A stretch of 64,000 bases of DNA, taken from assembly GCF_002078505.1 (NCBI RefSeq), contig NZ_LUAV01000004.1, forward strand, positions 100,429-164,428. Reading direction: 5' to 3'. The notes beneath the pieces are model-generated. The model saw only the letters and a program-made list of their open reading frames with translations, was not told the origin of the DNA and ran no database searches. Below, one piece after another: positions 9,193 to 19,467 of this stretch. This DNA comes from Ensifer aridi. Its GTDB lineage: Bacteria > Pseudomonadota > Alphaproteobacteria > Rhizobiales > Rhizobiaceae. Within the stretch, counting starts at the first letter, position 1; every line of letters starts with the position of its first letter. Position numbers and translations under genes: made by a program.

Positions 9193-9304
9193 CGCCCCGG
9201 ACTCCTGTTTCGTCGTCGGTTGCGACAATAGAAAGAGGGGCCTCGGGCGGCAAGAGGCGAATTGCCTCGCTCGCTGCAATTTGAGACAGGAAAAAAGAGC
9301 CTCT

Positions 9305-9526
9305 ATGAAGGAACTGATCCGCACCAACGACGCCGTGCTTCTCTCCTTCGCCGAAAGCCTGATGAAGGATGCGGGCATCGCCTGTCTCATAGCCGATCGG
9401 GATATGAGCATTCTCGAAGGCTCGCTCGGCCTCCTGCCGCGGCGCTTTCTGGTCGCCGAAGAGGACGCCGAGAGAGCCCGGAAGATACTGATCGACGCGG
9501 GCTTGGAAAAGGAATTGCGGCAATGA
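9305..9526 (+). CDS. DUF2007-domain signal-transducing protein
   Basis: Small 73-residue protein beginning MKELIRTNDAVLLSFAESLM and ending with EDAERARKILIDAGL. This is the DUF2007 pattern, a ferredoxin-like fold also found in P-II-interacting proteins. The conserved N-terminal segment about acting on two adjacent targets (position 5-20) and the hydrophobic ILEGSLG stretch fit. Its function is unknown. It lies just upstream of the methyltransferase gene (35-nt gap), so the two are probably co-transcribed. Confidence 0.8.
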   Translation: MKELIRTNDAVLLSFAESLMKDAGIACLIADRDMSILEGSLGLLPRRFLVAEEDAERARKILIDAGLEKELRQ

Positions 9527-9560
9527 TGCCGGCGGACTTTCCCGTAAGGCCCGAACGGAG

Positions 9561-10334
9561 ATGACGAGAACGTCGGAAACGGTGGACGCGTTCCACCGCG
9601 GCAGATTCCACCTGATCCAACCGCTTGGCCAGGGGCATCGCTCCGGCATGGATGCGATGCTGCTTGCCTCCCTCGTCTCCTGCAGCCGCCCGTGCCGCGT
9701 CGCCGATCTCGGCGCCGGCGCCGGGGCGGCCGGCATGGCCGTCGCCTCGCGGATCGAGGAGGCCGAGGTGCTCCTCGTCGAGCGTTCGCCGATCATGGCG
9801 GATTTTGCCCGCCGCAGCCTCGCCTTGCCCGAGAACGCCCGTTTCGCTGCCCGGGTCTCGGTTCTCGAGGCGGACGTCGCGCTGAACGGCAAGGCGCGCG
9901 CGGCCGCGGGCCTTGCCGACGATGTTTTCGACCATGTGATCATGAATCCGCCATTCAACGATGCCGCGGACCGCAGGACCCCCGACCGCCTCAAGGAGGA
10001 AGCTCATGCCATGAGCGACGATCTCTTCGAGACCTGGATCAAGACGGCAGGCGCCATCATGAAGCCGAGCGGCCAGCTCTCGCTCATTGCACGGCCGGAA
10101 TCGATCGCCGAGATCGTTGCGGCCTGCGGCCGCCGCTTCGGCGGCATCGAGATCACGCCGCTCCTGCCGCGGGCCGGTGAGAACGCCGTACGCATTCTCG
10201 TGACGGCGATCAAACAGAGCCGCAAGCGGTTGGCGCTGCGCGCGCCACTCGTCATGCACGGGGAGGCAACTCATCGCTTCTCGCCGGAGGTCGACGATCT
10301 TAACAACGGGCGTGCGGTCTATCATCGCCGATGA
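9561..10334 (+). CDS. TrmN6-like SAM-dependent methyltransferase
   Basis: The 257-residue protein carries motif I DLGAGAGAAG (49-58) and the amine N-methyltransferase motif NPPF (129-132). It also has FHLIQPLGQGHRSGMDAML near the N terminus, typical of the TrmN6/YfiC group that methylates N6 of adenine 37 in tRNA1(Val). The NPPF motif fits N6-adenine methylation; the tRNA target is inferred from the family. The start at 9561 has gaacggag immediately upstream, with poor spacing, so a slightly different start is possible. Confidence 0.82.
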   Translation: MTRTSETVDAFHRGRFHLIQPLGQGHRSGMDAMLLASLVSCSRPCRVADLGAGAGAAGMAVASRIEEAEVLLVERSPIMADFARRSLALPENARFAARVSVLEADVALNGKARAAAGLADDVFDHVIMNPPFNDAADRRTPDRLKEEAHAMSDDLFETWIKTAGAIMKPSGQLSLIARPESIAEIVAACGRRFGGIEITPLLPRAGENAVRILVTAIKQSRKRLALRAPLVMHGEATHRFSPEVDDLNNGRAVYHRR

Positions 10335-10410
10335 TTAACGGTAAGCACGGCATTGCGTTTGTCGCCGCAATGCATACATGCAGTGACAAGTTCGTATGGC
10401 AGGAGTTGAG

Positions 10411-11277
10411 ATGGCCGGATTCTTGAAAAAGCTGATGCCGAGGCGTTTTCGCAGGGATGGAGTGACCATACCGGCGATCAGGCTGCATGGCGCGATCATG
10501 GCCGGCGGCGGTCAGTTCCGCCCGGTTCTCAATCTTGCCGGTGTGGCGCCGCTTCTTGAGAAGGCCTTCTCGATCAAGGAGGCTCCGGCCGTTGCCATTT
10601 CCGTTAATTCGCCGGGCGGCTCGCCGGTGCAGTCGCGCCTCATCTATCAGCGCATCCGCGACCTTGCGGAGGAGAAGAAGAAGCGCGTGCTGATCTTCGT
10701 GGAGGACGTGGCAGCCTCCGGCGGCTACATGATCGCGCTCGCCGGCGACGAGATCATCGCCGACCCGACCTCGATCGTCGGCTCGATCGGCGTCGTTTCA
10801 GGCGGCTTCGGTTTTCCGGAGCTTCTGAGAAAGATCGGTGTCGAACGTCGCGTGTATACGGCCGGCGAAAACAAGGTGGTGCTCGATCCGTTTCAGCCGG
10901 AGAAGCAGCGCGACGTCGAGTTCCTGAAGAGCCTGCAACTCGACATCCATGATATCTTCATTCAGATGGTGAAGACGCGGCGGGGCTCGCTGCTGGCGGA
11001 CCACCCGGATATCTTCTCGGGTCTCTTCTGGACCGGCAAACGCAGCCAGGAACTCGGCCTTGTCGACAGCCTCGGCGATATGCGGGGCGAAGTGAAGAAG
11101 CGCTATGGCGAGAAGGCGAGGCTCGAGCTCATTCAACCCGCTCGTAGCCTGTTCGGCCGGCGTCAGCCGGGGGCCGCCGTTGCCGGGTCGATCGCGGGGC
11201 CGCTCGCCGCGTCGGCGGCTGCGGGTCTGGTTGAGGCTGTCGAGGAAAGGGCCCTATGGGCGCGTTTCGGACTTTGA
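10411..11277 (+). CDS. sohB: S49-family serine protease (SohB/SppA-like)
   Basis: Signal-peptide-peptidase-like protease of family S49. The 288-residue product has the catalytic serine in VAASGGYM (Ser103) and the general-base lysine in AGENKVVLDPF (Lys155), the Ser/Lys dyad of the family. SVNSPGGSPVQS precedes the active site. It lacks a clear transmembrane helix, so it may work peripherally or with a partner. The start at 10411 is preferred over an ATG at 10396 because aggag (10401-10405) lies 5 nt upstream. The next gene, a 63-residue membrane protein, follows after 89 nt. Confidence 0.9.
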   Translation: MAGFLKKLMPRRFRRDGVTIPAIRLHGAIMAGGGQFRPVLNLAGVAPLLEKAFSIKEAPAVAISVNSPGGSPVQSRLIYQRIRDLAEEKKKRVLIFVEDVAASGGYMIALAGDEIIADPTSIVGSIGVVSGGFGFPELLRKIGVERRVYTAGENKVVLDPFQPEKQRDVEFLKSLQLDIHDIFIQMVKTRRGSLLADHPDIFSGLFWTGKRSQELGLVDSLGDMRGEVKKRYGEKARLELIQPARSLFGRRQPGAAVAGSIAGPLAASAAAGLVEAVEERALWARFGL

Positions 11278-11366
11278 CGCGGGCATCTGGTCAGCCGCGC
11301 AAGGTCGCGCTACCACTCTGGTGAAGATCACCCAGCTCATCGACTCCGATCTGAGGAGGAGGAACA

Positions 11367-11558
11367 ATGCCGCAGATCATCCTGCTTCTGATCGTGGCTA
11401 TCATCGCCTGGATCGGATATCGCAAGTTCATCGCCGACGCGGAGAGGCTGACTCGCCAGCGTGAGCGCCTGCGCCGTGAACAGCAGACCGGCGCCAACGG
11501 TACACTTGTGAAAGATCCGAAGACCGGAGAATACCGCCTGAAGCGCGACGACGAGTGA
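11367..11558 (+). CDS. Small membrane protein, 63 residues
   Basis: Begins MPQIILLLIVAIIAWIGYRKF: one membrane helix at residues 3-18, then a charged helix rich in Arg and Glu, and a tail with DPKTGEYRL. The RBS gaggaggagg at 11353-11362 is very strong, and coding bias is good. I do not recognise a named family. Lying between the S49 protease and glyQ, it could act with the protease, but this is position only. Confidence 0.75.
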   Translation: MPQIILLLIVAIIAWIGYRKFIADAERLTRQRERLRREQQTGANGTLVKDPKTGEYRLKRDDE

Positions 11559-11665
11559 CATTCGCCGGATTGCGCCCAGGCGCGGTCGGTCGGCGCAAGG
11601 CTTGACCCTTACCTTCTGGCATGGCACCTGTCCGCGCAAATTTCGAAGAATTCGGACGTGATCTC

Positions 11666-12622
11666 ATGACCACCGCATCCATCCCGGACCATATGAACCC
11701 GAAGCGTTCCTTTCAGGCCCTGATCCTGACGCTGCACAACTATTGGGCCGATAAGGGCTGCGCCGTGCTCCAGCCCTACGACATGGAGGTCGGCGCGGGT
11801 ACCTTCCATCCCGCAACGACGCTGCGCGCGCTCGGTCCGAAGCCCTGGCGCGCCGCTTACGTCCAGCCCTCGCGCCGTCCGACCGATGGCCGCTACGGCG
11901 AGAATCCGAACCGGCTGCAGCACTATTACCAGTACCAGGTGCTCCTGAAGCCGAACCCGTCCAATCTGCAGGAGCTCTATCTCGGCTCCCTCGAGGCAAT
12001 CGGCCTCGATCCGCTCTTGCACGATATCCGTTTCGTCGAGGACGACTGGGAAAGCCCGACGCTTGGCGCCTGGGGACTTGGCTGGGAATGCTGGTGCGAC
12101 GGCATGGAAGTGTCGCAGTTCACCTATTTCCAGCAGGTCTGCGGCATCGAGTGCTCGCCGGTTTCAGGTGAACTGACCTATGGTCTCGAGCGCTTGGCGA
12201 TGTACGTCCAGGGCGTCGACAATGTCTACGACCTCAACTTCAATGGCCGTGACGGTGCCGAGAAGATCACCTATGGCGATGTCTTCCTGCAGGCCGAGCA
12301 GGAATATTCACGGCACAATTTCGAATATGCCAACACCGCGATGTTGCAACAGCATTTCATCGATGCCGAGAAGGAGTGCCTGGCATTGCTTGCTGCCGGC
12401 GCGCCGGGCGACGCCAGCAACAACCGCCTGCACAAATGCGTCTTCCCCGCCTATGATCAATGCATCAAGGCGAGCCACGTCTTCAATCTTCTCGATGCGC
12501 GCGGCGTGATTTCGGTCACGGAGCGCCAGAGCTACATCCTGCGCGTGCGCACGCTGGCGAAGGCTTGTGGCGAGGCCTTCCTGCTCACCGATGCCGGCGG
12601 CGCGAACAGGGAAGCCGCCTGA
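11666..12622 (+). CDS. glyQ: Glycyl-tRNA synthetase alpha subunit
   Basis: Catalytic subunit of the bacterial alpha2beta2 glycyl-tRNA synthetase, which charges tRNA(Gly). The 318-residue product shows the class II core: [48 protein letters not shown] (motif 2 region) and GLERLAMY near motif 3. The start at 11666 gives the expected length; ATG at 11693 is an alternative, since neither has a strong RBS. The beta-subunit gene is not next to it but 3.3 kb downstream, after LemA and DUF2207 genes. Confidence 0.95.
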   Translation: MTTASIPDHMNPKRSFQALILTLHNYWADKGCAVLQPYDMEVGAGTFHPATTLRALGPKPWRAAYVQPSRRPTDGRYGENPNRLQHYYQYQVLLKPNPSNLQELYLGSLEAIGLDPLLHDIRFVEDDWESPTLGAWGLGWECWCDGMEVSQFTYFQQVCGIECSPVSGELTYGLERLAMYVQGVDNVYDLNFNGRDGAEKITYGDVFLQAEQEYSRHNFEYANTAMLQQHFIDAEKECLALLAAGAPGDASNNRLHKCVFPAYDQCIKASHVFNLLDARGVISVTERQSYILRVRTLAKACGEAFLLTDAGGANREAA

Positions 12623-12900
12623 TCACCAGACCAGCGCGGCCGCTGTGCGCAAGGTAGGACAAGCCCTTCAGCCGACAGCCGCATGCCGGCAGGCAGGGGT
12701 GGGCAATCCGGTTCGCTCCCCCCGCCATCGATCCGCCAGATCAGTTTCGTCACCGCATATGTGTCGTTCGACCACTCGCTGGCATAGGTCTGCAGCGCGC
12801 GGCGAACACCGCTCAGCCCGTCGGCCGGCGTTGCGCTCGCATGGGCAACGAAGAGAGCCATAAAGGCGATCACGTTGATGGAGGTTGCGAGCGGTTTCAT
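12532..12900 (-). CDS. Possible small exported protein antisense to the glyQ end
   Basis: Reading on the minus strand gives 122 residues starting [20 protein letters not shown]. It has a convincing signal peptide with an AxA-type site (AHASA) near residue 23 and a short mature domain containing a [11 protein letters not shown] segment and two cysteines. The last 90 nt overlap the 3' end of glyQ, where its residues are probably a by-product. The RBS is weak (gaagac). A secreted hypothetical protein is plausible from the signal peptide; an artefact is possible. Confidence 0.4.
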   Translation of the reverse strand: MKPLATSINVIAFMALFVAHASATPADGLSGVRRALQTYASEWSNDTYAVTKLIWRIDGGGSEPDCPPLPAGMRLSAEGLVLPCAQRPRWSGDQAASLFAPPASVSRKASPQAFASVRTRRM

Positions 12901-13182
12901 GATCTTGTCTTCGGTTCTGCGGTTGTTCGATGGTTCAACTATCGGCGATTGGCGGGCTCGGCGCCGTTACCGGCGGAACAGCCCAATCGGGCGCATGACG
13001 TCACCGGCAGAGCTTGAAGTCTGAGCAGAGTCGAAGGACGGCGGGGGAGCCTTGCCGTTCCTCCGGCTGATGCAGAAAAGCCTTTGAAGTCGGAGCGCGA
13101 TTGAGGAAAAGTGTGCGCGTTTTCGCCTGCCTCGGCGTCGCGTTAATCGAGTCGGGGCCGGCGGGTCTCAAGGAGGGGTTTC

Positions 13183-13731
13183 ATGATCGGACTGGCAATC
13201 GGCGTCGCCGTCGTTCTTTATCTCGTTTTCGTCTACAACGGCCTCGTCAAGGCGCGGCAGGTCGCCGAGGAGGCCTGGTCCGGCATCGACGTGCAGTTGA
13301 AGCGCCGTGCCGACCTCATCCCAAATCTCATCGAGACCGTGAAGGGCTACGCGGCGCATGAGAAGTCGACGCTGGAAGAGGTCGTCGCGCTGCGCAACCG
13401 GGCGCAGGCCGTGCCGGAGGGCGACGTCGCCGAAAGAGCGGCCGTCGAAGGCGCGCTTTCGCAGGCACTTGGACGTCTCTTCGCGCTTGCCGAAGCCTAT
13501 CCGGATTTGAAAGCCAACGAGAATTTCGCGGAACTGCAGCGCTCGCTGGAGACGATTGAAGGCGAGATCCAGATGTCGCGGCGCTACTACAACGGTGCCG
13601 CCCGCGATCTCAACGTCAAAGTCGAGAGCTTCCCGTCCAATCTGATCGCCAATGTGTTTCGCTTCGCCAAGGCCGGCTATTTCGAGATCACCAACGAGGC
13701 CGATCGTGCGGTGCCGTCGGTCAAGTTCTAG
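13183..13731 (+). CDS. lemA: LemA family protein
   Basis: Membrane-anchored LemA protein: a single N-terminal helix (residues 2-19) then a four-helix coiled bundle. Family hallmarks are VYNGLVKARQ, EEAWSGIDVQLKRR and DLIPNLIETVKGYA, with SRRYYNGAARDLN near the C terminus. 182 residues is the normal length. aaggagg lies 7 nt before the ATG. It is followed by a DUF2207 membrane protein, a frequent pairing in bacteria. The molecular function is unknown. Confidence 0.92.
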   Translation: MIGLAIGVAVVLYLVFVYNGLVKARQVAEEAWSGIDVQLKRRADLIPNLIETVKGYAAHEKSTLEEVVALRNRAQAVPEGDVAERAAVEGALSQALGRLFALAEAYPDLKANENFAELQRSLETIEGEIQMSRRYYNGAARDLNVKVESFPSNLIANVFRFAKAGYFEITNEADRAVPSVKF

Positions 13732-13733
13732 TG

Positions 13734-13837
13734 GCATGTCGCCCAAAAGTGGACAGCGTTTTTGGGGTAGCGACATGCAAGATGCTTCTAATGCATGTCG
13801 CCCAAAAGTGGGCAGCGGTTTTGGGGTAACGACATGC
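13734..13837. repeat. Tandem pair of 45-bp palindromic repeats
   Basis: Two copies with a period of 59 nt: copy 1 at 13734-13778, copy 2 at 13793-13837. Each runs from gcatgtcg to cgacatgc, an 8-bp inverted repeat, and continues inward with cccaaaa / ttttggg, so each can fold into a stem of about 15 bp. The repeats lie between lemA and the DUF2207 gene; copy 2 ends 32 nt before that gene's start. A degenerate relative is at 42342-42387. Confidence 0.85.
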
Positions 13838-13869
13838 AAAATGCAAATGCGCGCGAAAAGGAAATCGCG

Positions 13870-15804
13870 ATGAGGCGGCTGTTCGCGGCGCTTGTGTTTA
13901 CTTTTTTTGCCTTGGCCGTGCCGGCTGTCGCGGCGGCGGAAGAGTTCATCTCTGCCTACCACTCGGTCATCGACGTCGCCAAGGATGGCACGCTCACGGT
14001 CACCGAGACGATCACGGCAAATGTCGAGGGCAACCAAATCCGCCGCGGCATTTATCGGGACTTTCCCCTGACCTTCGTCGACGCGCACGGTCGACGGAGC
14101 CGGGTCGATTTCAAGCTTCTCGCCGTCGAGCGGGATGGCGAGGACGAGGAATATCGCACGGAATCGATCAACGGCGGCATCCGCATCTATACCGGCAGCG
14201 CCGACGTCTTCCTGCCGCGCGGCGAGCACACCTTTCAGATCACCTACGAGACGAGTCGTCAGATACGCTTCTTCGACGATCACGACGAGCTCTACTGGAA
14301 CGTGACCGGTACGGAATGGGCCTTTCCGATCGAGGAGGCAACAGCGACCGTGACCCTGCCGGAGGGGGTACAAGCGGAGGCGCTCGACGTCTTCACCGGC
14401 GGCTACGGGGCCACCGGCAAAGATGCGCGGGCGGTGGAAGAGGGTGATGAAATCTTCTTCGCGACGACCCGCCGCCTGAGCCCACAGGAAGGTCTCACCA
14501 TCGCGGTCAAGCTGCCCAAGGGCAGTATCGACCGGCCAACGTCCTCGCAGGAAAATATCTGGTGGCTGCGCGACCATCTGGCGCTTGTCATCGCCGGCAT
14601 CGGGCTCATCCTCGTGACGCTCTATTACGGCCGCGCCTGGATCCGGGTGGGGCGCGATCCTGCCCGCGGCGTCATGGTACCGCGCTGGGACCCGCCGGAG
14701 GGTATTTCGCCCGCGCTCGTCAACTACATCGACAATAAAGGTTTTTCCGGCGAAGGTTGGACGGCGCTTTCGGCAACCCTGCTCAATCTCGCCGTCAAGG
14801 GACATGTCGTTCTCGACGACCTGAAGAACGCCATCATCGTCACCGCGACCGGCAAGAGCGGCGACAAACTGCCGACCGGCGAGGCGACGGTGATGAAAGC
14901 GGTCGAGGCTGCCGGCGGCAAGCTCACGATCGACCGGGCGAACGGCAAGGAAGTCGCTGCAGCGGGCTCCAGCTTCCGTAGCGCCATGGAGCGCGAGCAC
15001 CGCGGCAAATATTATCGCGCCAATACCGGCTATGTAATCGGCGGCGTCGCACTTTCGATCGCCGCTCTCGCCGCACTATTCATCTTCGGCGGTCTCAGCG
15101 AGGACAGCATTCCATTTGTCATCGTTCCGGTCTTCTTCGCCGTTTTCGCTTCCGTCTTCGCGGTATCCGTCGGCAAGTCGTTCCGGCGCCAATCCAGCCT
15201 CATGCGCCGGATCCTTTCGATCGTCGTGCTGGCCTTCATCGGCTTCGTCCTCTTCACGGTTTTCTCAAGCATCCTGGCCGTCCTCGTCTTCTCGGCGGCG
15301 GAAGCAGACGATTTGCCGCTGTTCTTCGCGATTGGCGGCGTCGTGCTCGTCAACATGCTCTTCTTCTATCTGATGGGTGCACCGACGCCGCTCGGCACGC
15401 GCATGATGGATGGCATCGATGGGCTCCGGCAATACATGACGCTCGCGGAGAAGGACCGGCTGAACATGCAGGGCGCGCCGGAAATGTCGCCGCGGCATTT
15501 CGAGACCCTGCTGCCCTATGCCGTCGCGCTCGGTGTCGAGAAGCCCTGGACCGAGATCTTCGAGCGCTGGCTCGTCGCGGCCTCCGCAGGCGCCGCCGCG
15601 GCGGCCTACCAGCCGAGCTGGTATCATGGCGACTCCTTCGGCCCCGGCACCTTCACCGATACGATCGGCGGCTTTGCCGAGTCCATGGCCGATACGATTA
15701 CTTCCTCCTTGCCGCCGCCGCCCAAGAGTTCGTCCTCGGGCTTTTCCTCCGGCGGCGGTTTCTCCGGCGGCGGCGGGGGAGGGGGCGGCGGCGGTGGCTG
15801 GTGA
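13870..15804 (+). CDS. DUF2207 membrane protein with Gly-rich tail
   Basis: The 644-residue protein has a signal peptide ([17 protein letters not shown], cleavage near AVAAAEE), then the DUF2207 beta-rich extracellular domain with the characteristic start [19 protein letters not shown] and GIYRDFP. A membrane helix follows near residue 240 and more helices near 390-500. It ends in a run of glycine with a terminal Trp, a known trait of this family. It pairs with LemA upstream. The start at 13870 is chosen for the signal peptide and aaaagga upstream; earlier in-frame ATGs fall inside the palindromic repeat. Confidence 0.9.
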   Translation: MRRLFAALVFTFFALAVPAVAAAEEFISAYHSVIDVAKDGTLTVTETITANVEGNQIRRGIYRDFPLTFVDAHGRRSRVDFKLLAVERDGEDEEYRTESINGGIRIYTGSADVFLPRGEHTFQITYETSRQIRFFDDHDELYWNVTGTEWAFPIEEATATVTLPEGVQAEALDVFTGGYGATGKDARAVEEGDEIFFATTRRLSPQEGLTIAVKLPKGSIDRPTSSQENIWWLRDHLALVIAGIGLILVTLYYGRAWIRVGRDPARGVMVPRWDPPEGISPALVNYIDNKGFSGEGWTALSATLLNLAVKGHVVLDDLKNAIIVTATGKSGDKLPTGEATVMKAVEAAGGKLTIDRANGKEVAAAGSSFRSAMEREHRGKYYRANTGYVIGGVALSIAALAALFIFGGLSEDSIPFVIVPVFFAVFASVFAVSVGKSFRRQSSLMRRILSIVVLAFIGFVLFTVFSSILAVLVFSAAEADDLPLFFAIGGVVLVNMLFFYLMGAPTPLGTRMMDGIDGLRQYMTLAEKDRLNMQGAPEMSPRHFETLLPYAVALGVEKPWTEIFERWLVAASAGAAAAAYQPSWYHGDSFGPGTFTDTIGGFAESMADTITSSLPPPPKSSSSGFSSGGGFSGGGGGGGGGGGW

Positions 15805-15826
15805 AGGACCAATTTCCTCACCGGCC

Positions 15827-15855
15827 TTGATGACATTTTCGCCAGAGCTTGCTAA
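15827..15855 (+). promoter_or_regulatory. Candidate promoter for glyS
   Basis: TTGATG (15827-15832) and TGCTAA (15850-15855) are separated by 17 nt, about 43 nt before the glyS start. The match to the rhizobial sigma-70 consensus is moderate. It would let glyS be transcribed independently of the LemA/DUF2207 genes that separate it from glyQ. Confidence 0.35.
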
Positions 15856-15897
15856 GTCCCGCGGCAACCGTACGGAACAGAACAAAGTCTCGAATTC

Positions 15898-18063
15898 ATG
15901 CCCGATCTTCTTATCGAACTGCGCTCCGAAGAAATTCCCGCCCGCATGCAGCGTAAGGCGGCCGGCGACCTGAAGAAGCTCGTGACGGACGCGCTGGTCG
16001 AGGCCGGCCTCACCTATGAGGGTGCGCGCGAATACTGGACGCCGCGCCGGCTGACGCTCGACATACGCGGCCTCGCCGCACGCTCCGCCGATGTCCGCGA
16101 GGAGCGCAAGGGACCGCGCACCGACGCCAACGAAAAGGCGATCGAAGGTTTTCTGCGCGCCGCCGGGCTCGCTTCGATCAGCGAGGCGCATGTCCACAGC
16201 GACCCGAAGAAGGGCGATTTCTACGTCGCGCATATCCTGAAAGCCGGCCGGGCGGCCGAAGAGATCGTCGCAGACGTCATGCCGGCGATCATCCGCGACT
16301 TCCCTTGGCCGAAATCCATGCGCTCCGGCGCCGCTTCCGCAAGACCGGGCAGCCTGCGCTGGGTGCGGCCCTTGCAGTCGATCGTCTGTACCTTCGGCTC
16401 GGAGCACGACGAGACCAAGGTGATCCCGTTCGAAGTCGACGGCATCGTTGCCGGAAACGTGACCTATGGCCATCGCTTCCATGCGCCGGAGGCGATCACC
16501 GTGCGCCGCTTTGCCGATTACGCCGAAAAGCTCGAAAAGGCGAAGGTCGTGCTCGACGCGGAACGCCGCAAGGAGATCATCTCCGCCGACGCGCACAACA
16601 TCGCCTTTGCGAGCGGCCTTGAGCTCGTCGAGGATGAAGGCCTTTTGGAAGAGGTGGCGGGTCTCGTCGAATGGCCGCGGGTGTTGATGGGAAGCTTCGA
16701 GGAGAGCTATCTCGAAATCCCTTCAGAAATCATTCGGCTCACGATCAAGACCAACCAGAAATGCTTCGTCACGCGCAAGCCGGGTGCCGAAACGCTGTCG
16801 AATAAGTTCATCCTCGTCTCGAATATCGAGGCCAAGGACGGCGGCAAGGAGATCATGCACGGCAACGGCAAGGTCGTCCGCGCCCGCCTCTCTGATGCGG
16901 CGCATTTCTGGAAGCGAGATCAGGGTGACCTGCCGGACCTCGACACGCTCAAAGCATCTGCGGAGAAGTTCGAGCTCGACCTCAAGAGGCCGCTTGACCA
17001 GCGCATGGCGAAGCTCGACGCGCTGAACGTAACCTTCCATGCCAAGCTAGGCACGCAGGGCGATCGTGTTACCCGCGTCCGCTCGCTGGCCGCAGCACTA
17101 TCCGAGGTCACCGGCGCCGACGAGGCGCTCGTCGACCGCGCGGCCGTGCTCGCCAAGGCGGATCTGCGCACAGAGGCGGTCGGCGAGTTCCCAGAGCTTC
17201 AGGGCATTATGGGACATAAATATGCGGCGCTGCAGGGCGAGAATGCTGCGATCGCCAATGCGATCGAGGACCACTACAAGCCGCAAGGCCCCTCCGACCG
17301 CGTGCCGACGGAACCCGTTTCAGTGACGGTGGCGCTCGCCGACAAGCTCGACACACTCGTCGGCTTCTGGGCGATCGACGAAAAGCCGACCGGTTCGAAG
17401 GACCCCTATGCGCTGCGCCGTGCGGCGCTCGGCGTGATCCGCCTCATTCTGGAGGGCAGGGCGCGGCTGCCGCTCCTGCCCTTCTTCGATGTCGCGCTTG
17501 CCGGCCTCAGGGCACAGCGACTGGATGTGGCGACGGACATTTCCGCCGACCTTCTCGCTTTCTTCCATGACCGTCTCAAGGTGTATCTGCGCGATCTCGG
17601 CGCTCGCTACGATCTGATCGATGCAGTTTTGACGCCCGAAGCCGACGATCTGTTGATGATTGCGCGCCGCGTCGAAGCTCTCACGGCTTTCATCACGGCG
17701 GAGGAGGGCAAGAACCTGCTCGCCGGTACCAAGCGCGCAACGCAAATCCTCGCGGCGGAAGAGAAAAAGGGCACCGAGGTCGCCGCCGCCGTGGACGAGA
17801 AGCTCTTCCGGCTCGATGCCGAGCGGACCCTCCATGCCTCGATCAAGCTCGCCTCCGGCGACGCGCGGGAAGCGATCGTCAAGGAGGACTTCCGCTCCGC
17901 CATGGAGGCACTTTCCAAATTGCGGGAACCGGTGGACGTGTTCTTCAATGACGTGCTCGTCAACGACGAGGACGCGGCGATCCGTGCCAACCGCCTGGCG
18001 CTCTTGGGTCTTATCCGGACGGCAACCGGCGAGGTTGCGGATTTCTCGAAGATCGCGGGATAA
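15898..18063 (+). CDS. glyS: Glycyl-tRNA synthetase beta subunit
   Basis: Beta subunit of the alpha2beta2 glycyl-tRNA synthetase; needed for tRNA binding. The 721-residue product opens [17 protein letters not shown], the family signature, and continues with YTP-like [20 protein letters not shown] and [10 protein letters not shown]. In the C-terminal half, [26 protein letters not shown] is the conserved tract of the HD-like region (written here in part). The length is close to the 690-720 norm. It is separated from glyQ by lemA and a DUF2207 gene. Confidence 0.95.
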   Translation: MPDLLIELRSEEIPARMQRKAAGDLKKLVTDALVEAGLTYEGAREYWTPRRLTLDIRGLAARSADVREERKGPRTDANEKAIEGFLRAAGLASISEAHVHSDPKKGDFYVAHILKAGRAAEEIVADVMPAIIRDFPWPKSMRSGAASARPGSLRWVRPLQSIVCTFGSEHDETKVIPFEVDGIVAGNVTYGHRFHAPEAITVRRFADYAEKLEKAKVVLDAERRKEIISADAHNIAFASGLELVEDEGLLEEVAGLVEWPRVLMGSFEESYLEIPSEIIRLTIKTNQKCFVTRKPGAETLSNKFILVSNIEAKDGGKEIMHGNGKVVRARLSDAAHFWKRDQGDLPDLDTLKASAEKFELDLKRPLDQRMAKLDALNVTFHAKLGTQGDRVTRVRSLAAALSEVTGADEALVDRAAVLAKADLRTEAVGEFPELQGIMGHKYAALQGENAAIANAIEDHYKPQGPSDRVPTEPVSVTVALADKLDTLVGFWAIDEKPTGSKDPYALRRAALGVIRLILEGRARLPLLPFFDVALAGLRAQRLDVATDISADLLAFFHDRLKVYLRDLGARYDLIDAVLTPEADDLLMIARRVEALTAFITAEEGKNLLAGTKRATQILAAEEKKGTEVAAAVDEKLFRLDAERTLHASIKLASGDAREAIVKEDFRSAMEALSKLREPVDVFFNDVLVNDEDAAIRANRLALLGLIRTATGEVADFSKIAG

Positions 18064-18125
18064 ACAGCATCGTCGTTTCATGCGGCCCAGTCGACAACTG
18101 GCGGGGTCCATCCTATCTCTGGACG

Positions 18126-18986
18126 ATGACGAGCGACAATCCAAGCGCGGGCGCGGGTGTTATCGAGCCTCGGGACTTCAAACGGAATGGCGATTGGATT
18201 GCCGTCGCCGACGATGCGATCCCGTTCGAGCGCATAGAGGCTTTTTTCGCCGGGCGCGCCTACGAGCCGCACCGGCACGACACCTATGCCATCGGCCAGA
18301 CGCTCAACGGCGTTCAGAGTTTCCGCTATCGCGGCGCCGAGCGCGCGAGCCTTCCGGGCAGGACGATGGTGCTGCATCCCGATGAAGTGCATGACGGCCA
18401 GTCCGGCAGCGAGGACGGCTTTCGCTATCGCATGATCTATATCGAGCCGGCGGCGATACAGAGCGTGCTCGGCGGCCGACCGCTGCCCTTCATCAAGGGC
18501 GGCATCTCGTCCGACCCGCGCCTTTTTGCGGCGGTCCACGCGCTGCTGCCGGCAACGGACGCCCGGATCGAGACCCTGGAGTTCGAGGACGGCCTCTTCG
18601 AGCTCGCGCACGCGCTCGAAGCCGCCGGGGGCGGGCCGGCAAGGACCGTCGGGGCGCTCGACTATCGCGCTGCCGAGCGGGTGCGCGCCCACCTGCACGA
18701 CTTGCCCGAGGGCACCGTGACGCTGGAAACGCTCGAGGCGATCGGTGGTCGCAATCGCTGGGGCTTGAGCCGCGATTTCCGCCGCTTGTTCGGCACGAGC
18801 CCCTATCGCTATCTGGTACAGCGACGCCTGGCGGCGGTGAAGACCGATCTGCTAAGAGGCGTCTCGCCTGCGGAGGCTGCACTCGATGCCGGTTTCGCCG
18901 ATCAGGCACATATGAGTCGCCACTTCAAGAAGGCCTTCGGCGTCTCGCCCGGGCGATGGCTGCGCATGGCGGAGCAGGCTGTCTGA
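18126..18986 (+). CDS. AraC-family transcriptional regulator (cupin type)
   Basis: The 286-residue regulator has an N-terminal AraC-binding cupin (YEPHRHDTYAIGQTLNGVQ, with His pair; VLHPDEVHDG) and a C-terminal double helix-turn-helix (FRRLFGTSPYRYLVQRRL, then GFADQAHMSRHFKKAFGVSP). This type commonly controls a neighbouring LysE/RhtB exporter. Here a cupin gene and a LysE gene follow on the same strand, so they are the likely targets. The effector is unknown but an amino acid is plausible. Confidence 0.88.
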   Translation: MTSDNPSAGAGVIEPRDFKRNGDWIAVADDAIPFERIEAFFAGRAYEPHRHDTYAIGQTLNGVQSFRYRGAERASLPGRTMVLHPDEVHDGQSGSEDGFRYRMIYIEPAAIQSVLGGRPLPFIKGGISSDPRLFAAVHALLPATDARIETLEFEDGLFELAHALEAAGGGPARTVGALDYRAAERVRAHLHDLPEGTVTLETLEAIGGRNRWGLSRDFRRLFGTSPYRYLVQRRLAAVKTDLLRGVSPAEAALDAGFADQAHMSRHFKKAFGVSPGRWLRMAEQAV

Positions 18987-19075
18987 GCGTTCCAGCCGAC
19001 CCGTTTCGCACGATCGTTCAAGATCTAGCTTCGATGCCGCGTTAACCTCGTCCAAAACGGCTGAAGGAGACGGCG

Positions 19076-19456
19076 ATGGATGCGTCCAAGCGGAGCTATG
19101 CTCCCATTAATTTTGCTCAGAAACTGGCGCAGTTTTACGATCAGTGGCAGCCGCGCGTGATCGCCGAGCTCAACGAGTACCAGTTCAAGATCGTCCGAAT
19201 CGAAGGCGATTTCATCTGGCACGATCATCCGGAGACCGACGAGGCCTTCATCGTGCTGGAGGGCTCGCTTCGGATCGACTTTCGCGATGGCTCCGTGACG
19301 CTCGGGCCGGGCGAAATGTACGTCGTTCCGAAAGGCGTCGAACACAAGCCCTACGCGGCAGGCGAGGTTAAGATGCTGCTCATTGAACCGCGCGGGACCT
19401 TGAATACCGGTCATGCGGGCGGCGAGCGCACCGCCCGGAACGACATCTGGATCTGA
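19076..19456 (+). CDS. Cupin-domain protein
   Basis: Single-domain cupin of 126 residues. Motif 1 is [20 protein letters not shown] with two His and a Glu as metal ligands; motif 2 is [16 protein letters not shown] with the last His. ggagacggcg lies before the ATG. It sits between an AraC regulator and a LysE exporter (11-nt gap to the latter), consistent with a small stress or efflux unit. A specific reaction cannot be assigned. Confidence 0.85.
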   Translation: MDASKRSYAPINFAQKLAQFYDQWQPRVIAELNEYQFKIVRIEGDFIWHDHPETDEAFIVLEGSLRIDFRDGSVTLGPGEMYVVPKGVEHKPYAAGEVKMLLIEPRGTLNTGHAGGERTARNDIWI

Positions 19457-19467
19457 CGAGATCAGCC

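Noticed and set aside
13168..15000. 610-codon minus-strand frame across lemA and DUF2207
   Set aside because: It spans two well-supported genes and the tandem repeat; no family resemblance.
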